Below, one piece after another: positions 1 to 5,488 of a stretch of 5,579 bases of DNA (position 1 is its first letter; the number at the start of each line of letters is the position of its first letter). A program made the translations under genes and the position numbers. Source of the stretch: Tissierellia bacterium (GTDB lineage: Bacteria > Bacillota_A > Clostridia > Tissierellales > Peptoniphilaceae); NCBI GenBank assembly GCA_012513395.1, contig JAAZCH010000375.1, forward strand, positions 1 to 5,579. Reading direction: 5' to 3'. A model generated the notes under the pieces. It saw only the letters and a list, made by a program, of their open reading frames with translations, was not told the origin of the DNA and did not search any database.

Positions 1-2
1 AG

Positions 3-50
3 AGAATTAGAGTAAATGGTACAGATGGCTATGTAGAAATCTTAGATTAA
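3..50 (+). CDS. C-terminal end of an upstream gene, possibly a PEP-utilising (PEP synthase/Rph-like) enzyme
   Basis: One frame is open from the left edge to a TAA at 48-50 and reads RIRVNGTDGYVEILD. The other two forward frames stop within the first 15 bases. The pattern of a basic strand, V-x-G-T-x-G, then a hydrophobic strand at the very C-terminus resembles the end of the swivelling phosphohistidine domain of PEP-utilising enzymes, such as rifampicin phosphotransferase and the related Bacillus-type 'PEP synthases'. Other swivelling-domain proteins can end in a similar way. Only 15 residues are visible and the catalytic histidine would lie upstream, so the family is a guess. That a gene ends here is more likely than not, given the stop and the roughly 60-base gap before the next gene. 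Confidence 0.45.
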   Translation, partial: RIRVNGTDGYVEILD

Positions 51-100
51 TTTTAATAATAATTTATCTCAAAATTTATAAAATACCCCCATACTTGGAG

Positions 101-106
101 TATAAT
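101..106 (+). promoter_or_regulatory. Possible -10 box upstream of sixA
   Basis: A perfect TATAAT lies at 101-106. No TTGACA-like hexamer sits 16-18 bases upstream, where the sequence is plain A/T. Transcription would start near 113, leaving a leader of about 11 bases that still contains the GGGTGAT used as ribosome binding site for the start at 124. In such AT-rich sequence a chance TATAAT is common. If real, this would be the promoter of the phosphatase-regulator-kinase operon. Confidence 0.3.
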
Positions 107-123
107 AATAAATGGGTGATAAA

Positions 124-591
124 ATGAAAACACTTTATTTATTAAGGCATGCAAAAAGTAGCTGGGACGATTCTAGAGTAAGTGATTTTGACAGACCCTT
201 AAATAATAGGGGAAGACGGGAAGCCGAAAAGATAGCTGAATATATGAAAGAAAATAAGTATATTCCAGAATACATAATTTGCTCCACAGCAAAAAGAACT
301 AGGGAAACTTTGGATCTAATTTTGAATATAATAAAATTCGGTGGAGAAGTTATCTATCTGGACAATTTGTATTTAGCTAGTTCTAGTGGGATTGAGAGAG
401 AAATTGATTCCATTCGTGCAGAGTCATTGTTGGTTGTGGGACACAATCCTGGTATTGAAGATTATTTAAGTAATCTCGTGGGGGAAGAGCTGATTATGAA
501 AACTTCCCATCTAGCAGTTATAGATTTTGAGAAAAAGATATTAAAAGATTTCGTACGACCAAGAGATTTCGGTGGAGGAGTGGGGGATTAA
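124..591 (+). CDS. sixA: SixA-type phosphohistidine phosphatase (histidine phosphatase superfamily)
   Basis: This is a cytoplasmic protein of 155 residues, a normal length for SixA. Counted from the start at 124, it shows the N-terminal RH motif in LRHAKSSW (Arg8, nucleophilic His9), the substrate-binding arginines in STAKRTRET (about 58-60), and the second catalytic histidine in VVGHNPG (His107). These are the marks of the short SixA branch, which removes phosphate from phosphohistidine on proteins; E. coli SixA was first linked to the ArcB phosphotransfer domain and later to the nitrogen-PTS protein NPr. The ATG at 112 is in frame but adds four residues (MGDK). The ATG at 124 fits the family start (MKTLYLLRHAK) and has GGGTGAT just upstream, whereas GGAG at 97-100 could serve the start at 112. 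The stop codon overlaps the ATG of the response regulator (TAATG), so the phosphatase is probably co-translated with the two-component system. Its substrate cannot be read from the sequence. Confidence 0.9.
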   Translation: MKTLYLLRHAKSSWDDSRVSDFDRPLNNRGRREAEKIAEYMKENKYIPEYIICSTAKRTRETLDLILNIIKFGGEVIYLDNLYLASSSGIEREIDSIRAESLLVVGHNPGIEDYLSNLVGEELIMKTSHLAVIDFEKKILKDFVRPRDFGGGVGD

Positions 592-1268
592 TGAATAAAA
601 TATTTATAGTCGAAGACGATTCTACAATCGCTAACTCCATTAAAAACAATTTAATCTCATGGGGATTCGAAGCGAAAGTGGTGGAGGATTTTAAAAATGT
701 CATAGAAGAGTTTCAAAACTTCTCTCCTAATTTAGTTTTGCTAGATATCACTTTGCCATTTTTTAATGGCTATCATTGGTGTAAAATGATTCGAGAAAAT
801 TCAAAGGTGCCGATTATATTTTTGTCCTCATCTTCTGAAAACTTAAATATCATTATGGCAATGGACTTAGGCGCGGACGATTACATCACCAAGCCTTTCG
901 ATATGGAAATACTTTTGGCGAAAATTCGCGCTCTGCTTCGCAGGAGTTATGACTTCGTAGCGGACATAAACTTTATTTACCACGAAGGACTGGAGCTGAA
1001 TTTATCCGAGATGAAATTAACCTACAATGGGAAAACAGAAATCCTCACTAAAAATGAATTTAAAATTTTGGAATTACTTCTAAAAAACAAAGGCTCTGTC
1101 GTAACGAGAGAAAAGCTAATGAAAAGGCTTTGGATGTCTGATGAGTACATAGATGACAACACTCTTACTGTAAATATTGCCAGACTTCGTAACAAATTAA
1201 AAGATTTAGGGATTGGTAATTTAATTATGACCAAAGTGGGAGTAGGTTATTATGTCCAAGGAAATTAG
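591..1268 (+). CDS. BceR-like OmpR-family response regulator
   Basis: The protein has 225 residues, typical for the family. The receiver domain (about 1-115) has the acidic pocket E8-D9-D10, the phosphoacceptor Asp52 (LVLLDITLP), a serine switch in IIFLSSSS (about 79-80) and the conserved Lys101 in DYITKPF. The stretch FLSSSSENLNIIMAMDLGADDYI matches the style of BceR/GraR/VirR regulators. A winged-helix DNA-binding domain fills about 125-222, with LTKNEFKILELL, the recognition-helix region DDNTLTVNIARLRNKL and the terminal VGVGYYV hairpin. The ribosome binding site is GGAGGAG/GGGGG at 574-586, inside the end of sixA, and the ATG shares one base with the sixA stop. The regulator should be phosphorylated by the adjacent kinase and activate the downstream ABC genes, probably through the TTACA-N4-TGTAA site at 2224-2239. 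The ligand specificity of the system (bacitracin, lantibiotic, other) is unknown, so no specific symbol is given. Confidence 0.93.
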   Translation: MNKIFIVEDDSTIANSIKNNLISWGFEAKVVEDFKNVIEEFQNFSPNLVLLDITLPFFNGYHWCKMIRENSKVPIIFLSSSSENLNIIMAMDLGADDYITKPFDMEILLAKIRALLRRSYDFVADINFIYHEGLELNLSEMKLTYNGKTEILTKNEFKILELLLKNKGSVVTREKLMKRLWMSDEYIDDNTLTVNIARLRNKLKDLGIGNLIMTKVGVGYYVQGN

Positions 1269-2238
1269 CTTTTTTAAATATTTAAAAGCAAGAAAATTTG
1301 AAATAATCTTTGTGTTTTTTGTAATTATTATTTTTTCAGCTTTGCTATTTGGAAATAATATAGATACTAAAATAGTAATTTATGGAATTATTTTATCTTC
1401 TATTCTATTTATACTTTTGAGTTTGTTTGGATATTATGAGTATCGAAAAGAATATAATTCGGTTTTGGAATTTATACAAAATGACAATTTGGAATTTTCA
1501 GGAGATGTGGATAATGAAATTGACAGACTCCTAATAAATGAACTGGAAAATATAAAAAGAAATAAATCCATAGAATTATCTACGGACAAAGATAATTTAA
1601 AGAAAATGAATGAGTTTTATACTCTTTGGGCTCATCAAATAAAAACGCCCATAGCTGCTGCGAATTTGTTAATTGAAGATGAGGGCAGTTTAGATGATTT
1701 GCAATTGGAAATACTTAGGATAGAAGATTATGTAAATGTATTGTTGGCGTATTTTAGGCATCACTCTTACAGTACGGATTATGTATTTGAAGAGGTAATT
1801 TTGGACGATGTTATTAAATCTGTAGTTCGTAAATATTCAGCCTTGTTTATTAAAAAGGGAATAAAATTAAACTATGAGCCCAGTAACATTAAACTTATAA
1901 CCGATGGGAAATGGCTAGGATTTATTTTGGAGCAAATTTTATCTAACTCTTTGAAATATACATACGAAGGCGAAATACAAATAAAATTTCTAGAGGATGA
2001 GTTGATTATAAGAGATACGGGAATTGGGATACAAGAATCAGATTTGCCTAGAATATTCGAGCTGGGTTTTACTGGGTTCAATGGCAGAATTTATTCCAAA
2101 TCCACTGGTATCGGCCTCAATTTTGTGAAGTCCATTTCAGAAAGTCTTAATATAGAAGTAACAGTGATTTCTCAACTGGGAGAATTTACTGAAGTGAGAT
2201 TAAAATTTGAAAATATTTCCAACCTTACAAAAATGTAA
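1252..2238 (+). CDS. BceS-like intramembrane-sensing histidine kinase
   Basis: This 328-residue inner-membrane kinase has two N-terminal TM helices (about 16-34 and 41-62) joined by only a few residues (GNNIDTK). It has no extracellular sensor and no HAMP or PAS domain that I can recognise, which is the layout of BceS/GraS-type kinases that take their signal from the partner ABC permease. The dimerisation helix carries the H-box WAHQIKTPI with phosphoacceptor His128. The ATPase domain shows the N-box EQILSNSLKYT (Asn232), G1 IRDTGIGI (Asp255), the FTGFNGR loop and G2 KSTGIGLNF. All catalytic motifs are present. The gene overlaps the regulator by 17 bases and its ribosome binding site GGGAG (1238-1242) lies inside the regulator, so the two are probably translationally coupled. 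Its stop codon lies inside the operator for the transporter promoter. Confidence 0.93.
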   Translation: MSKEISFFKYLKARKFEIIFVFFVIIIFSALLFGNNIDTKIVIYGIILSSILFILLSLFGYYEYRKEYNSVLEFIQNDNLEFSGDVDNEIDRLLINELENIKRNKSIELSTDKDNLKKMNEFYTLWAHQIKTPIAAANLLIEDEGSLDDLQLEILRIEDYVNVLLAYFRHHSYSTDYVFEEVILDDVIKSVVRKYSALFIKKGIKLNYEPSNIKLITDGKWLGFILEQILSNSLKYTYEGEIQIKFLEDELIIRDTGIGIQESDLPRIFELGFTGFNGRIYSKSTGIGLNFVKSISESLNIEVTVISQLGEFTEVRLKFENISNLTKM

Positions 2239-2259
2239 GACCAAAAGAGAAAATGTAAG
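2224..2259 (+). promoter_or_regulatory. Probable BceR-type operator with a phased second half-site
   Basis: CTTACA-AAAA-TGTAAG at 2224-2239 is a perfect 6-bp inverted repeat with a 4-base spacer. It fits the conserved TNACA-N4-TGTAA box described for BceR-like regulators. The right half with its spacer, AAAATGTAAG, recurs at 2250-2259, exactly 20 bases (about two helical turns) downstream, but without a left half. If transcription starts near 2304, the full site is centred near -72 and the extra half-site near -47, suitable for activator binding. The site overlaps the last codons of the kinase gene. That the cognate regulator binds here is inferred from motif and position. Confidence 0.7.
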
Positions 2260-2289
2260 CTTTTATTAGGGCGAGCTTTTTCTTTTTTT
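2257..2289 (+). terminator. Weak terminator-like hairpin after the kinase gene
   Basis: AAGCT (2257-2261) and AGCTT (2274-2278) can form a 5-bp stem with a 12-base loop, followed by a T-rich stretch ending in seven Ts (2283-2289). The stem may be extended imperfectly by the flanking A-rich and T-rich strands. It is short and low in GC, so it would be leaky at best. It could partly separate the constitutive regulator-kinase transcript from the inducible transporter transcript. Confidence 0.25.
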
Positions 2290-2291
2290 AA

Positions 2292-2297
2292 TATAAT
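2292..2297 (+). promoter_or_regulatory. -10 box of the transporter promoter, no matching -35
   Basis: TATAAT at 2292-2297 is a perfect -10. The hexamer 17 bases upstream (2269-2274, GGGCGA) bears no resemblance to TTGACA. A good -10 with a missing -35, downstream of the regulator box, is typical of promoters that need an activator. The start site would be near 2304, giving a short leader beginning at the AAGGAG ribosome binding site (2304-2309) of the ATPase gene. Confidence 0.5.
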
Positions 2298-2317
2298 TTG
2301 GACAAGGAGTTGATGAT

Positions 2318-3076
2318 ATGTCTTTGTTTGAAGTGACAGGATTGAAAAAAGTTTACGCGTCTAAATTTTCTACTATAAAAGTAGAGGCTCTGAAGGAAAT
2401 TACATTTAGTGTAGAAGCAGGAGAATTCGTGGCCATAATGGGCGAGTCAGGAAGTGGAAAGACGACACTATTAAACATTTTGGCCTTACTAGATAGACCT
2501 ACTGAAGGAAAAATTTTATTAAATGATGTGGATTTAGGCACTATAAAAGAAAATGAAATGGCTAGATTTAGAAGGGATAATTTAGGCTATATCTTTCAAG
2601 ATTATAATCTCATAGACAATCTTACGGTAAAGGACAATGTGTTGCTGCCTCTTGTGCTTAAAGAAGAAAGTGTAAAATCTATGGAAGAAAAATTGGAGCC
2701 TGTTTTGGAAAAGTTAAATATTGAAAAACTAAAAAACAAATATCCCTACGAAATCTCAGGTGGCGAGGGACAAAGGTGTGCAGTTGCTAGAGCACTGATT
2801 ACAAATCCAAAAATTATTTTTGCCGATGAGCCGACGGGCGCTTTGGATTCCAGATCTGCCGATAGATTGCTAGAACAATTTGTGGAAATTAATTCTACTG
2901 GCCAGACAATTTTAATGGTGACTCATTCTATTAAAGCCGCATCTTATGCTACCAGAGTTTTGTTTATAAAAGACGGCCAAGTCTTTCACCAAATTTACAA
3001 AGGAAATAAATCCCAAGACGAGATGATGGAAGATATTAGCAATACTATGGCACAACTCGGAAGAGGAGCACAGTAG
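2318..3076 (+). CDS. BceA-like ABC transporter ATP-binding protein
   Basis: The 252-residue cytoplasmic ATPase belongs to the MacB/LolD-like clade that includes BceA. Motifs in order are Walker A GESGSGKT (42-49), Q-loop Gln94 in YIFQDYNLID, signature ISGGEGQR (146-153), Walker B IIFADEP with catalytic Glu171, D-loop GALDS, and switch His203 in MVTHS. The signature reads SGGEGQR rather than the more frequent SGGQQQR; this does not remove any essential residue. The start has AAGGAG eight bases upstream. The gene is separated from the kinase by 79 bases containing an operator and -10 box, and from the permease by only two bases. It should power the adjacent permease, which in Bce systems both removes cell-wall-targeting antimicrobial peptides from their lipid targets and signals to the kinase. 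Confidence 0.94.
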   Translation: MSLFEVTGLKKVYASKFSTIKVEALKEITFSVEAGEFVAIMGESGSGKTTLLNILALLDRPTEGKILLNDVDLGTIKENEMARFRRDNLGYIFQDYNLIDNLTVKDNVLLPLVLKEESVKSMEEKLEPVLEKLNIEKLKNKYPYEISGGEGQRCAVARALITNPKIIFADEPTGALDSRSADRLLEQFVEINSTGQTILMVTHSIKAASYATRVLFIKDGQVFHQIYKGNKSQDEMMEDISNTMAQLGRGAQ

Positions 3077-3078
3077 CT

Positions 3079-5016
3079 ATGAAGAATCTTTATAGAAAAT
3101 TGGCAATAGGTGGGATTTCTAAAAATCTAAATATCTATGTGCCTTTTGGAATAGCTTACGGATTTTTGATTATGGTTTACAATATTCTTGTCAATATCTC
3201 TACGAGCGAAACGTTAAAAAACTTTTCGGGTATGAGTTATGTCCAAACCTTGTTGTGGCTGGGACAATTCGTGATGATATTATTTTCAGTGATATTCTTA
3301 GTTTATGCTGATAATTATATTATGAAAAAACGACGTATGGAATTTGGACTATACAATGTATTGGGATTAGAGAAAAAGCAAATCTCAAAAATCGTAGTAA
3401 TAGAAATTTTGATAATAGGAATTGCCTCTATTGTCACTGGGATTTTGCTGTCCCTTATTCTAAATAAATTGGTTATAGATTTGTTTTTTAGAATTATAAA
3501 ATTTGAAGCCTATAATCCATTTATTCCAAATATATTTAATTCGCTAAAAGCCATAGGGATATTCTCGGCCATTGGAATTGTAATTATCTTCTTGCGAGTA
3601 CGAGACATTTACAAAACCAGTTCTATTGAATTATTTACAAAATCTCGAAAGATGGAAGGGGGTATTATTCCCACTTGGATTAAAGCGGCGTTAGGCGTGG
3701 CAGCCATTGGTGCTGGTTATTATATTGCAATCACTGTGAGATCTCCATTTGATGCGTTGACATTATTTTTAGTGGCAGTAATGCTTGTGATTGTAGGAAC
3801 TTATTGGGCATTTAGTGCCATTAGCACTGTAGTTTTGAACTTATTAAAAATGAATAAGAATTTTTATTACAAGACGAACAATTTCGTAGCTATCTCAGGA
3901 TTAAGACAGAGGATAAGACAAAATTCAGACGGACTTGCCAGCATTTGCATTATGAGTTGTGCTGCCTTAGTGTTGTTAGGCTCTGGCGTAGCACTATATT
4001 TTACAGCCGACAGAACGATTGGAGATATATTTCCTAGAGATTTGACGATTAGGATTAATTATTCTGATGAAGAAATAAAACCTAATTTACATGAAGAAAT
4101 TAAGAGAATAGTTTCTGAAAAAGGTGGAACCATAGAAAATGAATTTAAAATCAATTATTCAGTTCTAACGACAGAGTTAAAAAGTGATGAACTAAAAATT
4201 ATTAAAGACAGAGAAAGTTTAGAAAATTTCAATACCATGAATATGGTTTTTCTTATTGATGCCAATGACCTAGATGGCTATGATGGAAGTTTAAATCCAG
4301 GAGAAGCGTGGTATTTTTCAAAAGATGGCAGCAATGTGCCGGGTATTTTAATTGAGGATTTAGAAATCAAAACAGTCAAGAAACTTTCAGATTACAAGTA
4401 CACAAATGCTGTCAACACAATGTCTGTATTTAATTCTGTATATTTTTTCGTAGAAGATTTGGATAATATTAAAGAAAAATACTCAGATATTCTAGACGAT
4501 ATGGAATTTATTGCCTTTGACGTAAAGGATGCTGATTCTATCGAAGTCTATAGAGAAATAAGCAATCTTCCATATGAAAGTAAAAGAGTTATGGAAAGAA
4601 GTTCGGAGAAAGCTGAATTTATGGGAATCTACGGATCAGTGTTCTTCGTGGGAATATTTTTAGGATTTGTCTTCATCATCGCCACTGGATTGGTAATTTA
4701 TTATAAGCAACTTTCAGAAGGTTATGAAGATAGGTATCGATTTAAAGTTTATAGAAATGTGGGTATGACGGAAGCAGAAGTAAAGAAAAGTATCTTCACC
4801 CAAGTCAAAACCATTTTCTTTTTGCCACCTATAACAGCAGGAATTCACATAGCAGTGGCATTTGGCACAGTAAGTTATTTACTAACTATGATAGGTTTAT
4901 TCAATATCAAATATAAAATCATGGCATTTGTTGGAGTTTATGTATTTTATTTGTTAGTGTATGGTGTGATATATAAATTGACTTCAAATTCATATTACAA
5001 AATAATATCTGAGTAA
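3079..5016 (+). CDS. BceB-like ABC transporter permease (10 TM, FtsX-type)
   Basis: The 645-residue membrane protein is almost the length of B. subtilis BceB. Hydrophobic segments suggest ten helices, at about 20-40, 56-77, 104-128, 156-173, 198-220, 226-254, 286-309, 516-542, 577-600 and 612-633. The roughly 205-residue hydrophilic stretch at 310-515, between helices 7 and 8, is the large extracytoplasmic domain that marks Bce-type permeases and contributes to peptide recognition. Two FtsX-like units are visible, each with the cytoplasmic coupling pattern (EFGLYNVLGLEKKQISKI near 88-105 and YRNVGMTEAEVKKSI near 558-572). The start follows AGAGGAG (3062-3068) inside the ATPase gene and lies two bases after its stop, so both are made together. 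The ligand cannot be predicted because this domain varies strongly between family members. Confidence 0.93.
   Translation: MKNLYRKLAIGGISKNLNIYVPFGIAYGFLIMVYNILVNISTSETLKNFSGMSYVQTLLWLGQFVMILFSVIFLVYADNYIMKKRRMEFGLYNVLGLEKKQISKIVVIEILIIGIASIVTGILLSLILNKLVIDLFFRIIKFEAYNPFIPNIFNSLKAIGIFSAIGIVIIFLRVRDIYKTSSIELFTKSRKMEGGIIPTWIKAALGVAAIGAGYYIAITVRSPFDALTLFLVAVMLVIVGTYWAFSAISTVVLNLLKMNKNFYYKTNNFVAISGLRQRIRQNSDGLASICIMSCAALVLLGSGVALYFTADRTIGDIFPRDLTIRINYSDEEIKPNLHEEIKRIVSEKGGTIENEFKINYSVLTTELKSDELKIIKDRESLENFNTMNMVFLIDANDLDGYDGSLNPGEAWYFSKDGSNVPGILIEDLEIKTVKKLSDYKYTNAVNTMSVFNSVYFFVEDLDNIKEKYSDILDDMEFIAFDVKDADSIEVYREISNLPYESKRVMERSSEKAEFMGIYGSVFFVGIFLGFVFIIATGLVIYYKQLSEGYEDRYRFKVYRNVGMTEAEVKKSIFTQVKTIFFLPPITAGIHIAVAFGTVSYLLTMIGLFNIKYKIMAFVGVYVFYLLVYGVIYKLTSNSYYKIISE
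4978..5006 (+). promoter_or_regulatory. Sigma-A-like promoter for the secreted pullulanase-like gene
   Basis: TTGACT (4978-4983) and AATAAT (5001-5006) each match the sigma-A consensus at five of six positions and are separated by exactly 17 bases. The start would be near 5013, around the permease stop codon, giving a leader of about 35 bases with GAGG at 5037-5040 before the ATG at 5048. The promoter lies within the last codons of the permease gene and suggests independent expression of the next gene. No terminator is visible between the two genes. Confidence 0.55.
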
Positions 5017-5280
5017 AAGGGCAATTTGAGATAAATGAGGAAAATTTATGAAAAAATTAAAAAAAGCTTTAGCCGCAATATTAAGTTTAATGATGTGTTT
5101 AACATTCATTCAAGTACCTATTAATGTTGATGCTACTGAAAATTCTGATTTAGCTATTAAAGCTTCAGAAGCGGTTTATGTAAAAATTAGATACAATAGA
5201 CCTGATAATAATTATGACGGTTGGAACCTATGGGTTTGGGAAGCTGGAAAAGACGGTAAACGTGTTGACTTTATAGGTGA

Positions 5281-5290
5281 AGATAGTAAA
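5281..5290. other. Recombination or assembly junction between two truncated genes
   Basis: To the left, the plus strand encodes a pullulanase-type domain. To the right, the minus strand encodes what looks like the N-terminus of an unrelated enzyme. Both genes lose everything downstream at this point, which is what a deletion between two convergent genes would leave. No transposon end, target duplication or long repeat is visible at the joint, and the exact base cannot be fixed without the intact parents. Confidence 0.5.
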
Positions 5291-5337
5291 TTATCTCTTC
5301 TATCAAATTTACAACTATCACTCCATACTGACTCCAT
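5285..5337 (-). pseudogene. N-terminal fragment resembling a FAD-dependent oxidoreductase
   Basis: On the minus strand an ATG at 5337-5335 follows AAAGGGG (5345-5351) with a 7-base spacer. The frame begins MESVWSDSCKFDRRDNL. In Firmicutes, DAO-type FAD-dependent oxidoreductases often begin M-x-S-x-W-x-(D/E)-x-C-x-F-x-x-R-x-x-L, followed by a linker and then the FAD-binding V-I-G-A-G motif. Here the homologous part ends before that motif, at about residue 18-19, where the sequence turns into the antisense of the pullulanase fragment. The frame then runs on to a stop at 5212-5214. The family call rests on a short N-terminal pattern recalled from homologues and is tentative. The good ribosome binding site supports a real gene start. 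Confidence 0.4.
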
Positions 5338-5385
5338 AAAAAAACCCCTTTTTCACTTTAAAAATTTTCAACTTATTTTTTAATA

Positions 5386-5436
5386 TTAAAAAGGAGTAGG
5401 TTTATATTGTAATAATTGCTTTTTATGTTCAAACAT
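5386..5436 (-). CDS. Possible 16-residue ORF (leader peptide or gene remnant)
   Basis: On the minus strand the ORF reads MFEHKKQLLQYKPTPF and stops with TAA. It has a perfect AGGAGG (5444-5449) seven bases before the ATG, better than most genes here, which argues that ribosomes start at this site. It ends 48 bases before the start of the oxidoreductase-like fragment on the same strand. It could be a leader peptide, a genuine small protein, or the start of a larger gene cut short. The lysine-rich N-terminus vaguely recalls manganese-catalase-type starts, but that is not strong enough to name it. Confidence 0.35.
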   Translation of the reverse strand: MFEHKKQLLQYKPTPF

Positions 5437-5488
5437 TTAAATTCCTCCTAACTATACCTCTATTATCTGTATTTATAAAGCAATTATT
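5411..5488 (-). repeat. 12-bp perfect inverted repeat enclosing the SD site and start of the small ORF
   Basis: AATAATTGCTTT (5411-5422) and AAAGCAATTATT (5477-5488) are perfect inverse complements, with 54 bases between them. Read as minus-strand RNA, one arm lies in the leader upstream of the AGGAGG site. The other arm falls within the codons of the 16-residue ORF (K-K-Q-L-L), placing the ribosome binding site and ATG in the loop. The pairing is AT-rich but long for chance in so short a stretch. No U-run follows the second arm, so it is not an intrinsic terminator. Confidence 0.5.

Larger units (their letters stand above)
5048..5383 (+). pseudogene. Truncated secreted pullulanase-like protein (signal peptide + start of PUD/CBM41 domain)
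   Basis: The frame encodes 111 residues, of which about the first 79 look genuine. Residues 1-29 form a Sec signal peptide: basic MKKLKK, a hydrophobic core (ALAAILSLMMCLTFI) and a likely cleavage after NVDA. Residues 43-79 carry a PUD/CBM41 starch-binding pattern, with VKIRYNRPD, YDGWNLWVWE and DFIGED, typical of the N-terminus of extracellular type I pullulanases that debranch starch or glycogen. The similarity stops at GED (about 5284). The remaining 31 codons run antisense to another gene start and look like non-native sequence to the stop at 5381-5383. No glycoside hydrolase domain is present; a full enzyme would be many hundreds of residues longer. The ribosome binding site GAGG (5037-5040) and a good promoter upstream are intact, so a short secreted peptide could still be made. 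It is either a deletion-broken gene or an assembly artefact. Confidence 0.75.

Noticed and set aside
51..111. Terminator for the upstream partial gene
   Set aside because: The gap is A/T-rich but has no GC-containing stem followed by a T-run.
112..123. Upstream ATG as the start of the phosphatase
   Set aside because: It would add MGDK before the conserved family start. The ATG at 124 matches homologues and has GGGTGAT close by, though the upstream start is not excluded.
518..703. Minus-strand open frame of 61 codons
   Set aside because: It lies antisense across the sixA/regulator boundary, both strongly supported by motifs, and has no recognisable domain.
1022..1234. Minus-strand open frame of 70 codons
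   Set aside because: It is antisense to the winged-helix domain of the response regulator and its translation has no family features.
1872..2081. Minus-strand open frame of 69 codons
   Set aside because: It is antisense to the kinase ATPase domain, whose N and G1 boxes are clearly coding.
2353..2541. Minus-strand open frame of 62 codons
   Set aside because: It is antisense to the Walker A region of the ABC ATPase.
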